Source: JAVKDP01 sp040222185
Lineage (GTDB): Bacteria > Bacteroidota > Rhodothermia > Balneolales > Balneolaceae
Direction of reading: 5' to 3'
Length of the DNA: 14,182 bases
Assembly: GCA_040222185.1 (NCBI GenBank)
Contig: JAVKDP010000095.1
Coordinates: 1-14,182, forward strand
This document shows, one piece after another, positions 6,731 to 13,710 of this stretch. A program made the position numbers and the translations under genes. The first letter of the stretch is position 1. Every line of letters begins with the position of its first letter. A model generated the notes under the pieces. The model ran no database searches, was not told where the DNA came from, and worked only from the letters and a program-made list of their open reading frames with translations.

Positions 6731-7515
6731 GTAAGAACGAATTTTATATAGGCTGGCAGGATGAAATGCCGCCATCGAATAAAAGCTTTGTAAGAAATAT
6801 CCTCATTGGAATCTTTGTACTGATTCCTGTATTGGTATTCGCAGTGGTAAGCTTTCAAAAACCGATGAACCATCATCACTTTGAATTCGGGACCATCACT
6901 GAATTGTCAGGTATATACCACTCACAACCATTTCCAATGCTAAAGGTGTTGTCAGGTGTTCCTGAAGGTTTTTCGAAAGACGTGCTTCTGGTTGGTTTTG
7001 GAAAGTTCGGAGCAGGTGGAATTATGGAAGACATTGAAGAAGAACAAGGGAGTCTGGCAGGCAAGAAAGTGACTCTTAACGGGACACTCATCTATGGAGA
7101 TGGTATAACACTCATGGAGCTAACCGACCTCGAAGCCAGTTTTGTAAATGCAGAGCAGGATCCTTACCCAATGATAGTGGAAGACTATGTGCTTCCGCTA
7201 AAAGAAATAACAGGTGAAATACTGGACCCGAAGTGCTATTTCGGTGTAATGAAGCCAGGAGAAGGTAAAATTCATAAAAGCTGTGCAATTCGATGCATAA
7301 GTGGTGGTATTCCCCCGGTAATGCGTGTGCTTCAGTCCGATGGCATTAATTACGACTACTACCTTGTAAAAGGAGAAAGCGGAGAAGAGATCAACAAAGA
7401 AGTATTACCCTATGTTGCCGAGATGGTATCCGTTTCAGGAGAAGCCATTGTACAGAACGGCTGGAAAGTGATGTATGTGGATACGGATTCAATAGAGAAA
7501 AAAGAAACTAAATGA
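6727..7515 (+). CDS. Membrane-anchored protein with a conserved-looking Cys/His motif
   Basis: A 262-residue protein of no named family that I can assign. One membrane helix at about 24-43 follows a 23-residue cytoplasmic head, so the bulk probably faces the periplasm. Residues 50-140 look like a beta-rich domain (FGTITELSGIYHSQPFPML, GKKVTLNGTLIYGDG). The notable part is 163-197: GEILDPKCYFG, then PGEGKIHKSCA, then IRCISGGIPP. It places C170, H183, C186 and C190 close together as possible metal, cluster or haem ligands. The density of Gly, Pro, Cys and His is typical of a functional site. It overlaps both neighbours by ATGA, so it is probably made with the Rieske cytochrome and could be its electron partner or an assembly factor (inference). 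Confidence 0.75.
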   Translation: MSKNEFYIGWQDEMPPSNKSFVRNILIGIFVLIPVLVFAVVSFQKPMNHHHFEFGTITELSGIYHSQPFPMLKVLSGVPEGFSKDVLLVGFGKFGAGGIMEDIEEEQGSLAGKKVTLNGTLIYGDGITLMELTDLEASFVNAEQDPYPMIVEDYVLPLKEITGEILDPKCYFGVMKPGEGKIHKSCAIRCISGGIPPVMRVLQSDGINYDYYLVKGESGEEINKEVLPYVAEMVSVSGEAIVQNGWKVMYVDTDSIEKKETK

Positions 7516-8294
7516 ACTACACCCAGACCGATCGGCGAATACATTATTTAAGCCAGATACTGGCTAAAGCAGGGCGCACATTTGCCAGAAAAAAAGAAGA
7601 CGACAGTCACACCAATGTATCTTTCAACCCCGCTAAAAACCGGATAGAAGGCAGATGGTTTGACTCTCCCAAAGGCAAAATGATGCTGGTGCTGCGGATC
7701 ACTGATTTTTGTATGATATGGATGAATGAGAAAGAAGAGGCCATACAAACAGTTTCTACGGTTAAGAAGCTAAGTTCAGAAATAGAACAACAACTTGAAA
7801 AAGGGATTATTGAGATGGGCCTGGAACCAGACGGATTCTCTGATCCATTACATTATGAGATCCCGGAATACAGTTTCATTGACCAGCCCATTCAGATGAT
7901 TAATAAACATTTGCTGGACGAGTGGAAGGAATTGCGAACCTTAGCTAATGAAGCATGTGAGAAGGTATTAGGGATATTGGATGTAGAAGGGGAAATAAGA
8001 GTATGGCCTCACCATTTTGATACTGGCATCTACGTTTCAGCAAACGAAAACATAGGTATAGGTTTTGGCCTGGCAATGGAAGATGAGGTGGCTGGCGCTC
8101 CTTACTTTTATATGTCAGGGTATCCAAACGAAGGGAGTTTAACATACGAGAATCTCCCCGATTTAGGTCCTGGGAAATGGGAAACAGAAGAAGGTTTCAA
8201 AGGAGCCATACTGCCCATAGAAGACTTTGAGGAAAGCAAACAAGCCCTCGATACCTACATCGAAAAAGCCCTTGAATGGTTTTTGGCTCAGTAG
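7512..8294 (+). CDS. Uncharacterised soluble protein, last gene of the five-gene operon
   Basis: A 260-residue cytoplasmic protein with no signal or membrane helix. I do not recognise it firmly. The order of segments loosely recalls the DUF5996 family: an early beta-rich half (NRIEGRWFDSPKGKMMLVLRITDFC), a middle with many prolines and aromatics (DPLHYEIPEYSFIDQP), then VWPHHFDTGIYV followed by GIGFGLA and APYFYMSGYP. That is a pattern impression, not a match. It is acidic, and the HHFD and PYFYMSGYP segments look conserved enough to form a site. Its ATG overlaps the stop of the Cys/His-motif gene (ATGA at 7512-7515), which ties it to the redox operon. No gene directly follows: 600 bases of repeats lie before the next start. 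Confidence 0.7.
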   Translation: MNYTQTDRRIHYLSQILAKAGRTFARKKEDDSHTNVSFNPAKNRIEGRWFDSPKGKMMLVLRITDFCMIWMNEKEEAIQTVSTVKKLSSEIEQQLEKGIIEMGLEPDGFSDPLHYEIPEYSFIDQPIQMINKHLLDEWKELRTLANEACEKVLGILDVEGEIRVWPHHFDTGIYVSANENIGIGFGLAMEDEVAGAPYFYMSGYPNEGSLTYENLPDLGPGKWETEEGFKGAILPIEDFEESKQALDTYIEKALEWFLAQ

Positions 8295-8306
8295 AATACA
8301 AGCCCA

Positions 8307-8332
8307 GTCATCCTGAACTTGTTTCAGGATCT
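8307..8332. repeat. REP-like palindrome copy A
   Basis: A perfect 8-bp stem, atcctgaa (8310-8317) with ttcaggat (8323-8330), around a 5-base loop. It lies just after the stop of the five-gene operon, so it could also act as a terminator or mRNA 3' end. Confidence 0.75.
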
Positions 8333-8383
8333 TTGTGAAGTATCAAATTGATTTGTAAGATGAAAATTAAAACATAGCCCTGT

Positions 8384-8413
8384 CGTAAGATCCCGAAATG
8401 AATTCGGGATGAC
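8384..8413. repeat. REP-like palindrome copy B (identical to copy at 8729)
   Basis: A perfect 8-bp stem, atcccgaa (8390-8397) with ttcgggat (8403-8410), and loop atgaa. The whole 30-base unit, from cgtaag to gatgac, is identical to 8729-8758. Confidence 0.8.
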
Positions 8414-8470
8414 TTAAAGTAGATGTACTTCGAGGCTAATCTTTACAGAAAAGAACCCCGGGTCGCTATT

Positions 8471-8502
8471 CGCTAAGATCCTTCGCTTTCGCTCAGGATG
8501 AC
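8471..8502. repeat. REP-like palindrome copy C
   Basis: It begins taagatcc and ends caggatgac, like the other copies. The arms are less complementary (atccttcg against gctcaggat), so it is a diverged member. Confidence 0.6.
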
Positions 8503-8580
8503 TTTAGGAGAGAAATTAAGGGGTTTTGTAGATTCTTCGTTTTCACTCAGGATAACAAATCAAAAGCAAGTGTACGGGGC

Positions 8581-8607
8581 ATCCTGAGGCCACCGCCGAA
8601 GGATCTT
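8581..8607. repeat. REP-like palindrome copy E, opposite orientation
   Basis: It starts atcctgag and ends gaaggatctt, the reverse-oriented form of the family, with a partly complementary stem. Confidence 0.55.
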
Positions 8608-8728
8608 GATGGATGAAAGGCTTGCGAAAATTTCTAAGCCGGGGGCTTTTGGTACTGGCGCCTGTCTCGATAAAGAATGGGATCGGTACAAAAGAATAGA
8701 GAAAACGACTCCATGCTGGGAGCCATTC

Positions 8729-8758
8729 CGTAAGATCCCGAAATGAATTCGGGATGAC
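8729..8758. repeat. REP-like palindrome copy F (identical to copy at 8384)
   Basis: A 30-base exact duplicate of 8384-8413. The preceding bases ggagccatt also precede the copy at 13332, so the mobile or amplified unit is longer than the palindrome itself. It lies about 140 bases before the ATG of the Rieske-ThDP gene. Confidence 0.8.
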
Positions 8759-8896
8759 AAGAACAGAGTCTTTCTCTACCATTATAACCATGCACTGAAT
8801 TGTTTGCAGCAGACATTGGGATTCCTAAAGAGGTTTATGTACAATTCAGATTCCAAACAATATTATTTCAAAAGACAATCTTCTAAAACTATTACG

Positions 8897-10843
8897 ATGA
8901 GCAAAAATCTAATCTGGCATAAAGTACTCGACAACAAAGACGATCTTCCTGAGGGAAGAGTAATGACAGTAACCGCAGGGCACAAAGGCATATGCCTGAC
9001 TCATTTTGAAGGAAACTATGCTGCATTAGACAATCGATGTCCACACCAGGGCGGGCCATTAGGAGAAGGAAGTATCGAAAACGGGATGTTGCGTTGCCCG
9101 TGGCATGGCTGGGATTACCATCCCTGTACCGGAAATTCACCCGGAGGATTTGATGATGGAGTCGACGCTTACGAAATCAAAGAAGAAGACGGAGCCATTT
9201 TTGTAGGATTAGAAGAAGAACCACCGCATGAAACCACGATATCCGATGTGATGGCTGAAACGATGGTAAACTGGGGAGTGAACAGGGTATTCGGCATGGT
9301 AGGCCATTCCAATTTAGGCTTTGCTGATGCCCTCAGAAGACAAGAAGAAAAAGGAAACCTGAAATTCTATGGCATTAGACACGAAGGTGCCGCTTCTTTT
9401 GCTGCATCAGCCTATGGAAAACTGACAGGTAAACCTGCTGGATGTTTTGCAATCGCGGGCCCGGGTTCAACCAATATGTACACCGGACTTTGGGATGCCA
9501 AAGTAGACCGTGCTCCGATTTTAGCCTTAACAGGACAGGTTGCGACACAGGTAGTTGGAACCGGAAATTTCCAGGAACTGGATTTAGTACGTGCCTTTGA
9601 CTCTGTAGCAGAATTCAATCATAGGGTAGAGCATAGAAGTAAACATGCAGAGTTAATGTCGTTGGCAGTAAAACATGCAGTTCTGAAACGAGATGTATCG
9701 CATTTAACCTTCCCGGACGAAGTACAGGAGCTACCTGCAGGAAACTCAAAGCCGAAGACTCCCAAAGATCGTATGACTTCGATGACTATTGCCCCACCCA
9801 AAGAGAGCTTTGATAAGGCTTTGGGGATGCTGAATGACTCTAAACGTCCGGTAATTATTGTAGGGCATGGAGCTCGATTCCATATGGATGAAATCACTCA
9901 ATTCGCTGAAAAACTAAAAGCCCCGGTAATGACTACCTTCAAAGCCAAAGGGCAGATTTCAGATCACCACCCATTGGGCTGTGGGGTACTGGGAAGAAGC
10001 GGAACACCCATTGCTTCCTGGTTTATGAATGAATCTGACCTGTTATTAGTAATTGGGGCATCCTTCTCTAATCATACCGGGATAACTCCCAAGAAACCGA
10101 CCATACAAATCGATTTCGATCCATTGGCATTATCTAAATTCCATGAAGTAGACGCGGCCGTATGGGGAGAGATTTCCGTGACGGTAGGAATGATGGATGA
10201 GCAGATTTCAAGACTGGACAACAAAACAGACCACACCAAAGAAATTGAAGACCGCTGGGAAATCTGGAGAGTCGAAAAAGCCAAACGTTTGATCGAAGAT
10301 CATGGCAAAGGAGTAAGCTCCATTGCCGTATTTGATGCCCTTAACGAATTTGCACCTGAAGATGCAGTGATGTGCGTAGATGTAGGGAACAATGCTTATT
10401 CCTTTGGTCGCTATTACGAAGCCAAAGCTAATACCTTTTTGATGTCGGGATATCTCGGATCCATTGGTTTTGCACTTCCAGCATCCATGGGAGCCTGGGC
10501 TGCCGTTGGGGATGAACGTCCCGTGATCGCTGTAGCTGGAGACGGTGGATTCTGCCAGTATTTAGCCGAAATGACGACCCTGGTGAAATACAACATGCCC
10601 ATTAAAGTGATTGTGTTAAACAACAACGAACTAGGTAAGATATCCAAAGAGCAAAGGGCTGGGGAATTTGATGTATGGGCCACCGACCTCTCCAACCCTG
10701 AATTCGCCGAATATGCCAAAGGCTGTGGAGCCAAAGGTATTTTAGTCACTGAAAGGGATCAACTTGCTTCCGCCATGAAAGAACTCATGGACCATAACGG
10801 CCCGGCGCTACTGGAAATCAAAACCGATGTGAGTTTGATATAG
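8897..10843 (+). CDS. Rieske [2Fe-2S] domain fused to pyruvate-oxidase-like ThDP enzyme
   Basis: A 648-residue fusion. Residues 1-105 form a Rieske domain with ligands C48-x-H50 and C67-x2-H70 (CPHQGGPLGEG...CPWHGWDY). Residues about 112-645 form a full three-domain ThDP enzyme of the acetolactate synthase/pyruvate oxidase class. The PYR domain has the activating glutamate E163 in GIRHEGAA. A GTGNFQELD segment resembles the FQE segment of pyruvate oxidases. A central Rossmann-like domain lies near 325-440. The PP domain has the Mg/ThDP motif from G548-D549-G550 to N575-N576. Likely chemistry is decarboxylation of a 2-oxoacid such as pyruvate, with electrons passed to the Rieske cluster (inference). 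The membrane-binding C-terminal tail of E. coli PoxB is absent. The frame extends upstream to 8804, but that part comes from repeat-flanking sequence without domain character, so the ATG at 8897 (MSKNLIWHKV) is chosen. FAD binding cannot be judged by eye. Confidence 0.88.
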   Translation: MSKNLIWHKVLDNKDDLPEGRVMTVTAGHKGICLTHFEGNYAALDNRCPHQGGPLGEGSIENGMLRCPWHGWDYHPCTGNSPGGFDDGVDAYEIKEEDGAIFVGLEEEPPHETTISDVMAETMVNWGVNRVFGMVGHSNLGFADALRRQEEKGNLKFYGIRHEGAASFAASAYGKLTGKPAGCFAIAGPGSTNMYTGLWDAKVDRAPILALTGQVATQVVGTGNFQELDLVRAFDSVAEFNHRVEHRSKHAELMSLAVKHAVLKRDVSHLTFPDEVQELPAGNSKPKTPKDRMTSMTIAPPKESFDKALGMLNDSKRPVIIVGHGARFHMDEITQFAEKLKAPVMTTFKAKGQISDHHPLGCGVLGRSGTPIASWFMNESDLLLVIGASFSNHTGITPKKPTIQIDFDPLALSKFHEVDAAVWGEISVTVGMMDEQISRLDNKTDHTKEIEDRWEIWRVEKAKRLIEDHGKGVSSIAVFDALNEFAPEDAVMCVDVGNNAYSFGRYYEAKANTFLMSGYLGSIGFALPASMGAWAAVGDERPVIAVAGDGGFCQYLAEMTTLVKYNMPIKVIVLNNNELGKISKEQRAGEFDVWATDLSNPEFAEYAKGCGAKGILVTERDQLASAMKELMDHNGPALLEIKTDVSLI

Positions 10844-10844
10844 A

Positions 10845-11702
10845 ATGCAAGAAATAATTTTCGTCCCGAAATATTCATTAAAGCTAAGAATCAGTTTCTG
10901 TGTAATAGTTGTTTTATTGAGTGCTCAAATACTAGTGGGAACAATTGAGCCTCAACTTTTCCTGCATCTAGAGTTTATAGCTTTTATTGTTTTTTGGATC
11001 TTATTGCTAGTTTCTTCTTGCTTAACGGTTTATAAAAAGATCACCTTTAAAAATAAGATTTATGTGGAACGCTATTTTTTAAAAACATGGGTAATACCTT
11101 ATTCGAGTATTGAAGATTACTCTGGTCTAAAGATAAAACTAAATAAGTGGTTCATCGCCACGAACGGTATGGAAAATGCTGGGGAATTAATTAGAATACT
11201 GGATTCAAAAATAGATGAGGGAGTTATTGGTGAAGAACAAATCGAAAATGAGCTTTGGAAACATGAGGAAAATGGAGGAATGTCATCTGTTTTAAGTTTT
11301 TTAGTTACACTATCAATAACAACTTTAATGACTGTTACAGAAGTTAGATTATTTGAAATAGAACCAGACAATCTGATTCTTTTTCTGATTGTTTTTCTTT
11401 CTTTTTATTTCTGCTTTTATACATACAATAAGAAGTTTTATAAAGACATAAACGAGTTTGAGAATGAACCTGATTATGATCTCTTAGGAAAGAAACTGGA
11501 TAATGAGATGTCTTTAATTTACTCTTTTGTAGCTTCTACAGTTATTATTCTTGGCTTAGATATCTTACAAATTAGATTAGGATATATTGATCATGAAATA
11601 TTTATTATTGTAATTTGGATAGCAATTTTTTTAGGTACATATCTAATTTCAAGGCTTTATTACAAACACAGAAATGAAATTGAAGAAGAAACTGATTGGT
11701 GA
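10845..11702 (+). CDS. Six-helix membrane protein of unknown function, AT-rich
   Basis: A 285-residue protein not recognised as a family. Hydrophobic segments lie at about 14-34, 41-63, 146-165, 176-194, 223-243 and 251-272. Between the second and third is a soluble part, 64-123 (ITFKNKIYVERYFLKTWVIPYSSIEDYSGL), whose strand-rich look recalls bacterial PH-like domains, then an acidic linker. Its ATG begins one base after the TAG of the Rieske-ThDP gene, so the two are probably co-transcribed. The base composition is visibly more AT-rich than its neighbours and the codons are mostly A/T-ending, a sign of possible recent acquisition or relaxed selection. A role in the redox cluster is not supported beyond position. 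Confidence 0.65.
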   Translation: MQEIIFVPKYSLKLRISFCVIVVLLSAQILVGTIEPQLFLHLEFIAFIVFWILLLVSSCLTVYKKITFKNKIYVERYFLKTWVIPYSSIEDYSGLKIKLNKWFIATNGMENAGELIRILDSKIDEGVIGEEQIENELWKHEENGGMSSVLSFLVTLSITTLMTVTEVRLFEIEPDNLILFLIVFLSFYFCFYTYNKKFYKDINEFENEPDYDLLGKKLDNEMSLIYSFVASTVIILGLDILQIRLGYIDHEIFIIVIWIAIFLGTYLISRLYYKHRNEIEEETDW

Positions 11703-11896
11703 GTACTTTTTGGAATTAATAGGCATGAGATTTCATCTGGGCTATAGCCAGGTTTCCAATTTTTTTATCGTATAATTCAACTCTCGGCTAACATCCATTT
11801 GAGACCTTTCTGAATGCTACTTCATCCTTTTAGCTTACCCCGGGCTATCGGGATGATAGATCATATTTTAGTTTCTGCACCAAATCCACTACGTTC

Positions 11897-11922
11897 TGAG
11901 AACTAACTAACCAGGGTTCTCA
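11897..11922 (+). promoter_or_regulatory. Hairpin directly before the sulfatase start
   Basis: A 7-bp stem, tgagaac (11897-11903) with gttctca (11916-11922), ends one base before the ATG at 11924. The left arm can instead pair locally, gttct (11893-11897) with agaac (11899-11903), so two alternative folds exist. In mRNA this could affect translation initiation. The rest of 11703-11923 shows nothing else I can name. Confidence 0.3.
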
Positions 11923-11923
11923 A

Positions 11924-13291
11924 ATGAGATTATTTCTTCTTCTAAGCTGCGTACTGTTTTTTACTACATGTTCTTCATCCCCACAAAAAGAAACCCCACC
12001 CAATATCATCTACATCTTCGCGGATGATTTGGGTTATGGAGACATAGGAATGTTTGGAGCAACAGATATCAAGACCCCACATATAGACCGAATGGGGGAG
12101 GAAGGGATTAAGTTTACCGAGTTTTATTCGGCTTCGGCGGTATGTACGCCTTCAAGAGCGGGATTGCTTACTGGGCGTTATGCTGTTCGGATGGGTCTGA
12201 ACGGAGTTTTTTTCCCGGAGAGTTTTGAAGGTATGCCCAGGGAGGAAGTTACGATAGCGGAAATGCTACAAGGTAATGGCTATGTCACTGGATTGGTGGG
12301 GAAGTGGCATTTAGGTCACCAGCAAAAGTTTCTGCCTTTGGCACAGGGTTTTGAGGAGTATTTTGGGATTCCATACAGTAACGACATGGAAAGTGTAGTG
12401 TATATGCGGGGCAATGACGTGGTTTCTCATTCTGTAGATCAGACCCTGCTTACTAAAACTTATACCGAGGAAGCCATTCAATACATCGAGAATCATAAAG
12501 AACAGCCTTTCTTTTTGTACCTGGCACACAGTATGCCGCATGTACCTTTGTATGCTTCAGATGAATTCCTGGCAAGTTCTGAGCGGGGATTGTATGGAGA
12601 TGTGATCCAGGAACTGGACTGGAGTGTGGGGCAGATCCTAGAGAAACTGGAGGCGGAAAACCTGTTGGAGAATACGCTGGTTATCTTTTCAAGTGATAAT
12701 GGACCCTGGTTGGCGATGGAGGACCACGGTGGGAGCTCAGGCGGACTCCGGGAAGGCAAAATGTATTCTTTCGAGGGAGGAATGCGGGTACCAACCGTAG
12801 CGATGTGGAAGGGGAAGATTCCTGCAGGTGCGGTGTATGATGAAATGGCTACTCAACTGGACTGGCTGCCAACTTTCGCCAGTTTAACCGGAGCGGAACT
12901 ACCCAAAGACCGGGAGCTGGATGGAAAGGATATTTCAGAGGTGTTATTTAACACCGGAGTACGGGAAGAGGATGGATTTTTGTTTTTCGAGTTCGGGCAG
13001 CTAACGGGTTATCGAAAGGGAGACTGGAAAGTGAAGCGGCCTTTTTCTGGTTTTGAAGGAGCGAGATGGAAGAACGCTTCCCCGGCGCATGATAGTTTAT
13101 TGATCAACCTGAAAACGGACCCTTTTGAATCTAATAACTTGTTTGAGGAGAGTAAGGAACGGGCCCGTGCACTGTTTTCGGAGATGGAAGCCAAATATGA
13201 AGCATTGGGTGAGTTGCCGCCGCCTATTGTCCTACGTACCCCCGCGGATGAAAGCCATTATGAGTATTTGGAGGGGAAGAAAGGTAACTAA
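11924..13291 (+). CDS. Formylglycine-dependent sulfatase, lipoprotein (arylsulfatase type)
   Basis: A 455-residue exported sulfatase (PF00884 type) that would cleave sulfate esters from sulfated glycans outside the cytoplasm. Residues 1-16 form a lipoprotein signal ending in LFFTTC, with Cys16 lipidated. N27-I-I-Y-I-F-A-D-D holds the metal ligands D34 and D35. The formylglycine motif C-T-P-S-R is at 74-78, with C74 the residue that a maturase must convert, and GRY follows at 84-86. GKWHLGH is at 126-132 and the second metal site SDNGPW starts at 257. The length is normal for the family and the C-terminal subdomain (LINLKTDPFESNNLF) is present. No maturase gene is in the window. The gene stands alone between intergenic stretches, downstream of the AT-rich membrane gene. 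The substrate is not resolved, but marine sulfated polysaccharide is likely. Confidence 0.92.
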   Translation: MRLFLLLSCVLFFTTCSSSPQKETPPNIIYIFADDLGYGDIGMFGATDIKTPHIDRMGEEGIKFTEFYSASAVCTPSRAGLLTGRYAVRMGLNGVFFPESFEGMPREEVTIAEMLQGNGYVTGLVGKWHLGHQQKFLPLAQGFEEYFGIPYSNDMESVVYMRGNDVVSHSVDQTLLTKTYTEEAIQYIENHKEQPFFLYLAHSMPHVPLYASDEFLASSERGLYGDVIQELDWSVGQILEKLEAENLLENTLVIFSSDNGPWLAMEDHGGSSGGLREGKMYSFEGGMRVPTVAMWKGKIPAGAVYDEMATQLDWLPTFASLTGAELPKDRELDGKDISEVLFNTGVREEDGFLFFEFGQLTGYRKGDWKVKRPFSGFEGARWKNASPAHDSLLINLKTDPFESNNLFEESKERARALFSEMEAKYEALGELPPPIVLRTPADESHYEYLEGKKGN

Positions 13292-13331
13292 TTTTGGTAG
13301 GGAGGAACAGAAAAGAGCTTAGGAGCCATTT

Positions 13332-13361
13332 CGTAAGATCCTGAAACGAGTTCAGGATGAC
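13332..13361. repeat. REP-like palindrome copy G
   Basis: Same layout as the copies at 8384 and 8729, with stem atcctgaa (13338-13345) and ttcaggat (13351-13358) and loop acgag. Compensating changes in both arms keep the pairing. It lies 40 bases after the sulfatase stop and could serve as its transcript end. Confidence 0.75.
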
Positions 13362-13383
13362 TGGTTCCTAGTATTTTGACATC

Positions 13384-13531
13384 TGAAATTATGACGAAAT
13401 AAGTGAGTCTGTCTCGAGCGGGTCCTTGAGACAAATAATTCCGTTCAGGCTCAACATGTTTAAGCTTTGCAGGAAGAATGAATACCTTTGGAATTATTTA
13501 GCGAGAGCAGGGCGAACGCGTCATAATTTCA
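13384..13531. repeat. Widely spaced 13-bp inverted repeat
   Basis: The arms tgaaattatgacg (13384-13396) and cgtcataatttca (13519-13531) are perfect reverse complements about 120 bases apart. They bound a non-coding segment, perhaps a decayed small mobile element (inference). No target-site duplication was identified. Confidence 0.4.
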
Positions 13532-13547
13532 TCGTCTTGACCTTTTG

Positions 13548-13573
13548 GTACTTTTGGGTCAAGCCAAAAGTAC
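13548..13573. repeat. Strong hairpin repeat with 10-bp stem
   Basis: The arms gtacttttgg (13548-13557) and ccaaaagtac (13564-13573) pair perfectly around gtcaag. Hairpins of this sequence type are frequent between genes in Bacteroidetes (recalled knowledge). A degenerate relative is at 8646-8694. Confidence 0.65.
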
Positions 13574-13604
13574 GGAGGAAATAGAAAGAGGTATGGTACC
13601 ATAT

Positions 13605-13643
13605 CGTAAGATCCTTCTCTTGAAGGCTCGGGATCAAGATGAC
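13605..13643. repeat. REP-like palindrome copy H, diverged
   Basis: It begins cgtaagatcc and ends gatgac like the other copies, but the middle is expanded (cttctcttgaaggctcggg) and the stem is imperfect. Confidence 0.55.
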
Positions 13644-13710
13644 AGTAAAATTTTAGTTTTTGAGTCAAATCCTGTACGTTTATTAAGTCAGTCCAGCTCA
13701 AAACTGAATA

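Larger units (their letters stand above)
8295..8803. other. Intergenic region made largely of REP-like palindromes
   Basis: No credible gene is seen on either strand. The stretch holds at least six related short palindromes with the core taagatcc...ggatgac: 8307-8332, 8384-8413, 8471-8502, 8531-8557 (decayed), 8581-8607 and 8729-8758. A degenerate hairpin, cttttggtac (8646-8655) with gtacaaaag (8686-8694), recalls the one at 13548-13573. Open frames here on the minus strand run across the repeats and have no protein-like composition. Confidence 0.75.
13292..13710. other. Intergenic region rich in palindromic repeats
   Basis: No credible complete gene is seen. It contains two REP-like copies (13332-13361 and 13605-13643), a 13-bp inverted repeat pair (13384-13396 with 13519-13531), and a strong 10-bp hairpin (13548-13573). 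Open frames across it, for example on the plus strand from 13545, are read through these repeats and overlap the start of the real downstream gene. Confidence 0.7.

Noticed and set aside
8307..8758. Regularly repeated palindromes considered as a CRISPR array
   Set aside because: Spacing and orientation are irregular, repeats are diverged and self-complementary over short stems, and no cas gene is present.
8543..8816. Three overlapping minus-strand open frames of 60-82 residues
   Set aside because: They run through REP-like palindromes in three frames and have no motif, signal or protein-like composition.
8804..8896. Longer N-terminus for the Rieske-ThDP protein starting at 8804
   Set aside because: The 31 extra residues show no domain or signal character and lie just after the repeat-rich intergenic stretch. 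The Rieske domain starts naturally at MSKNLIW.
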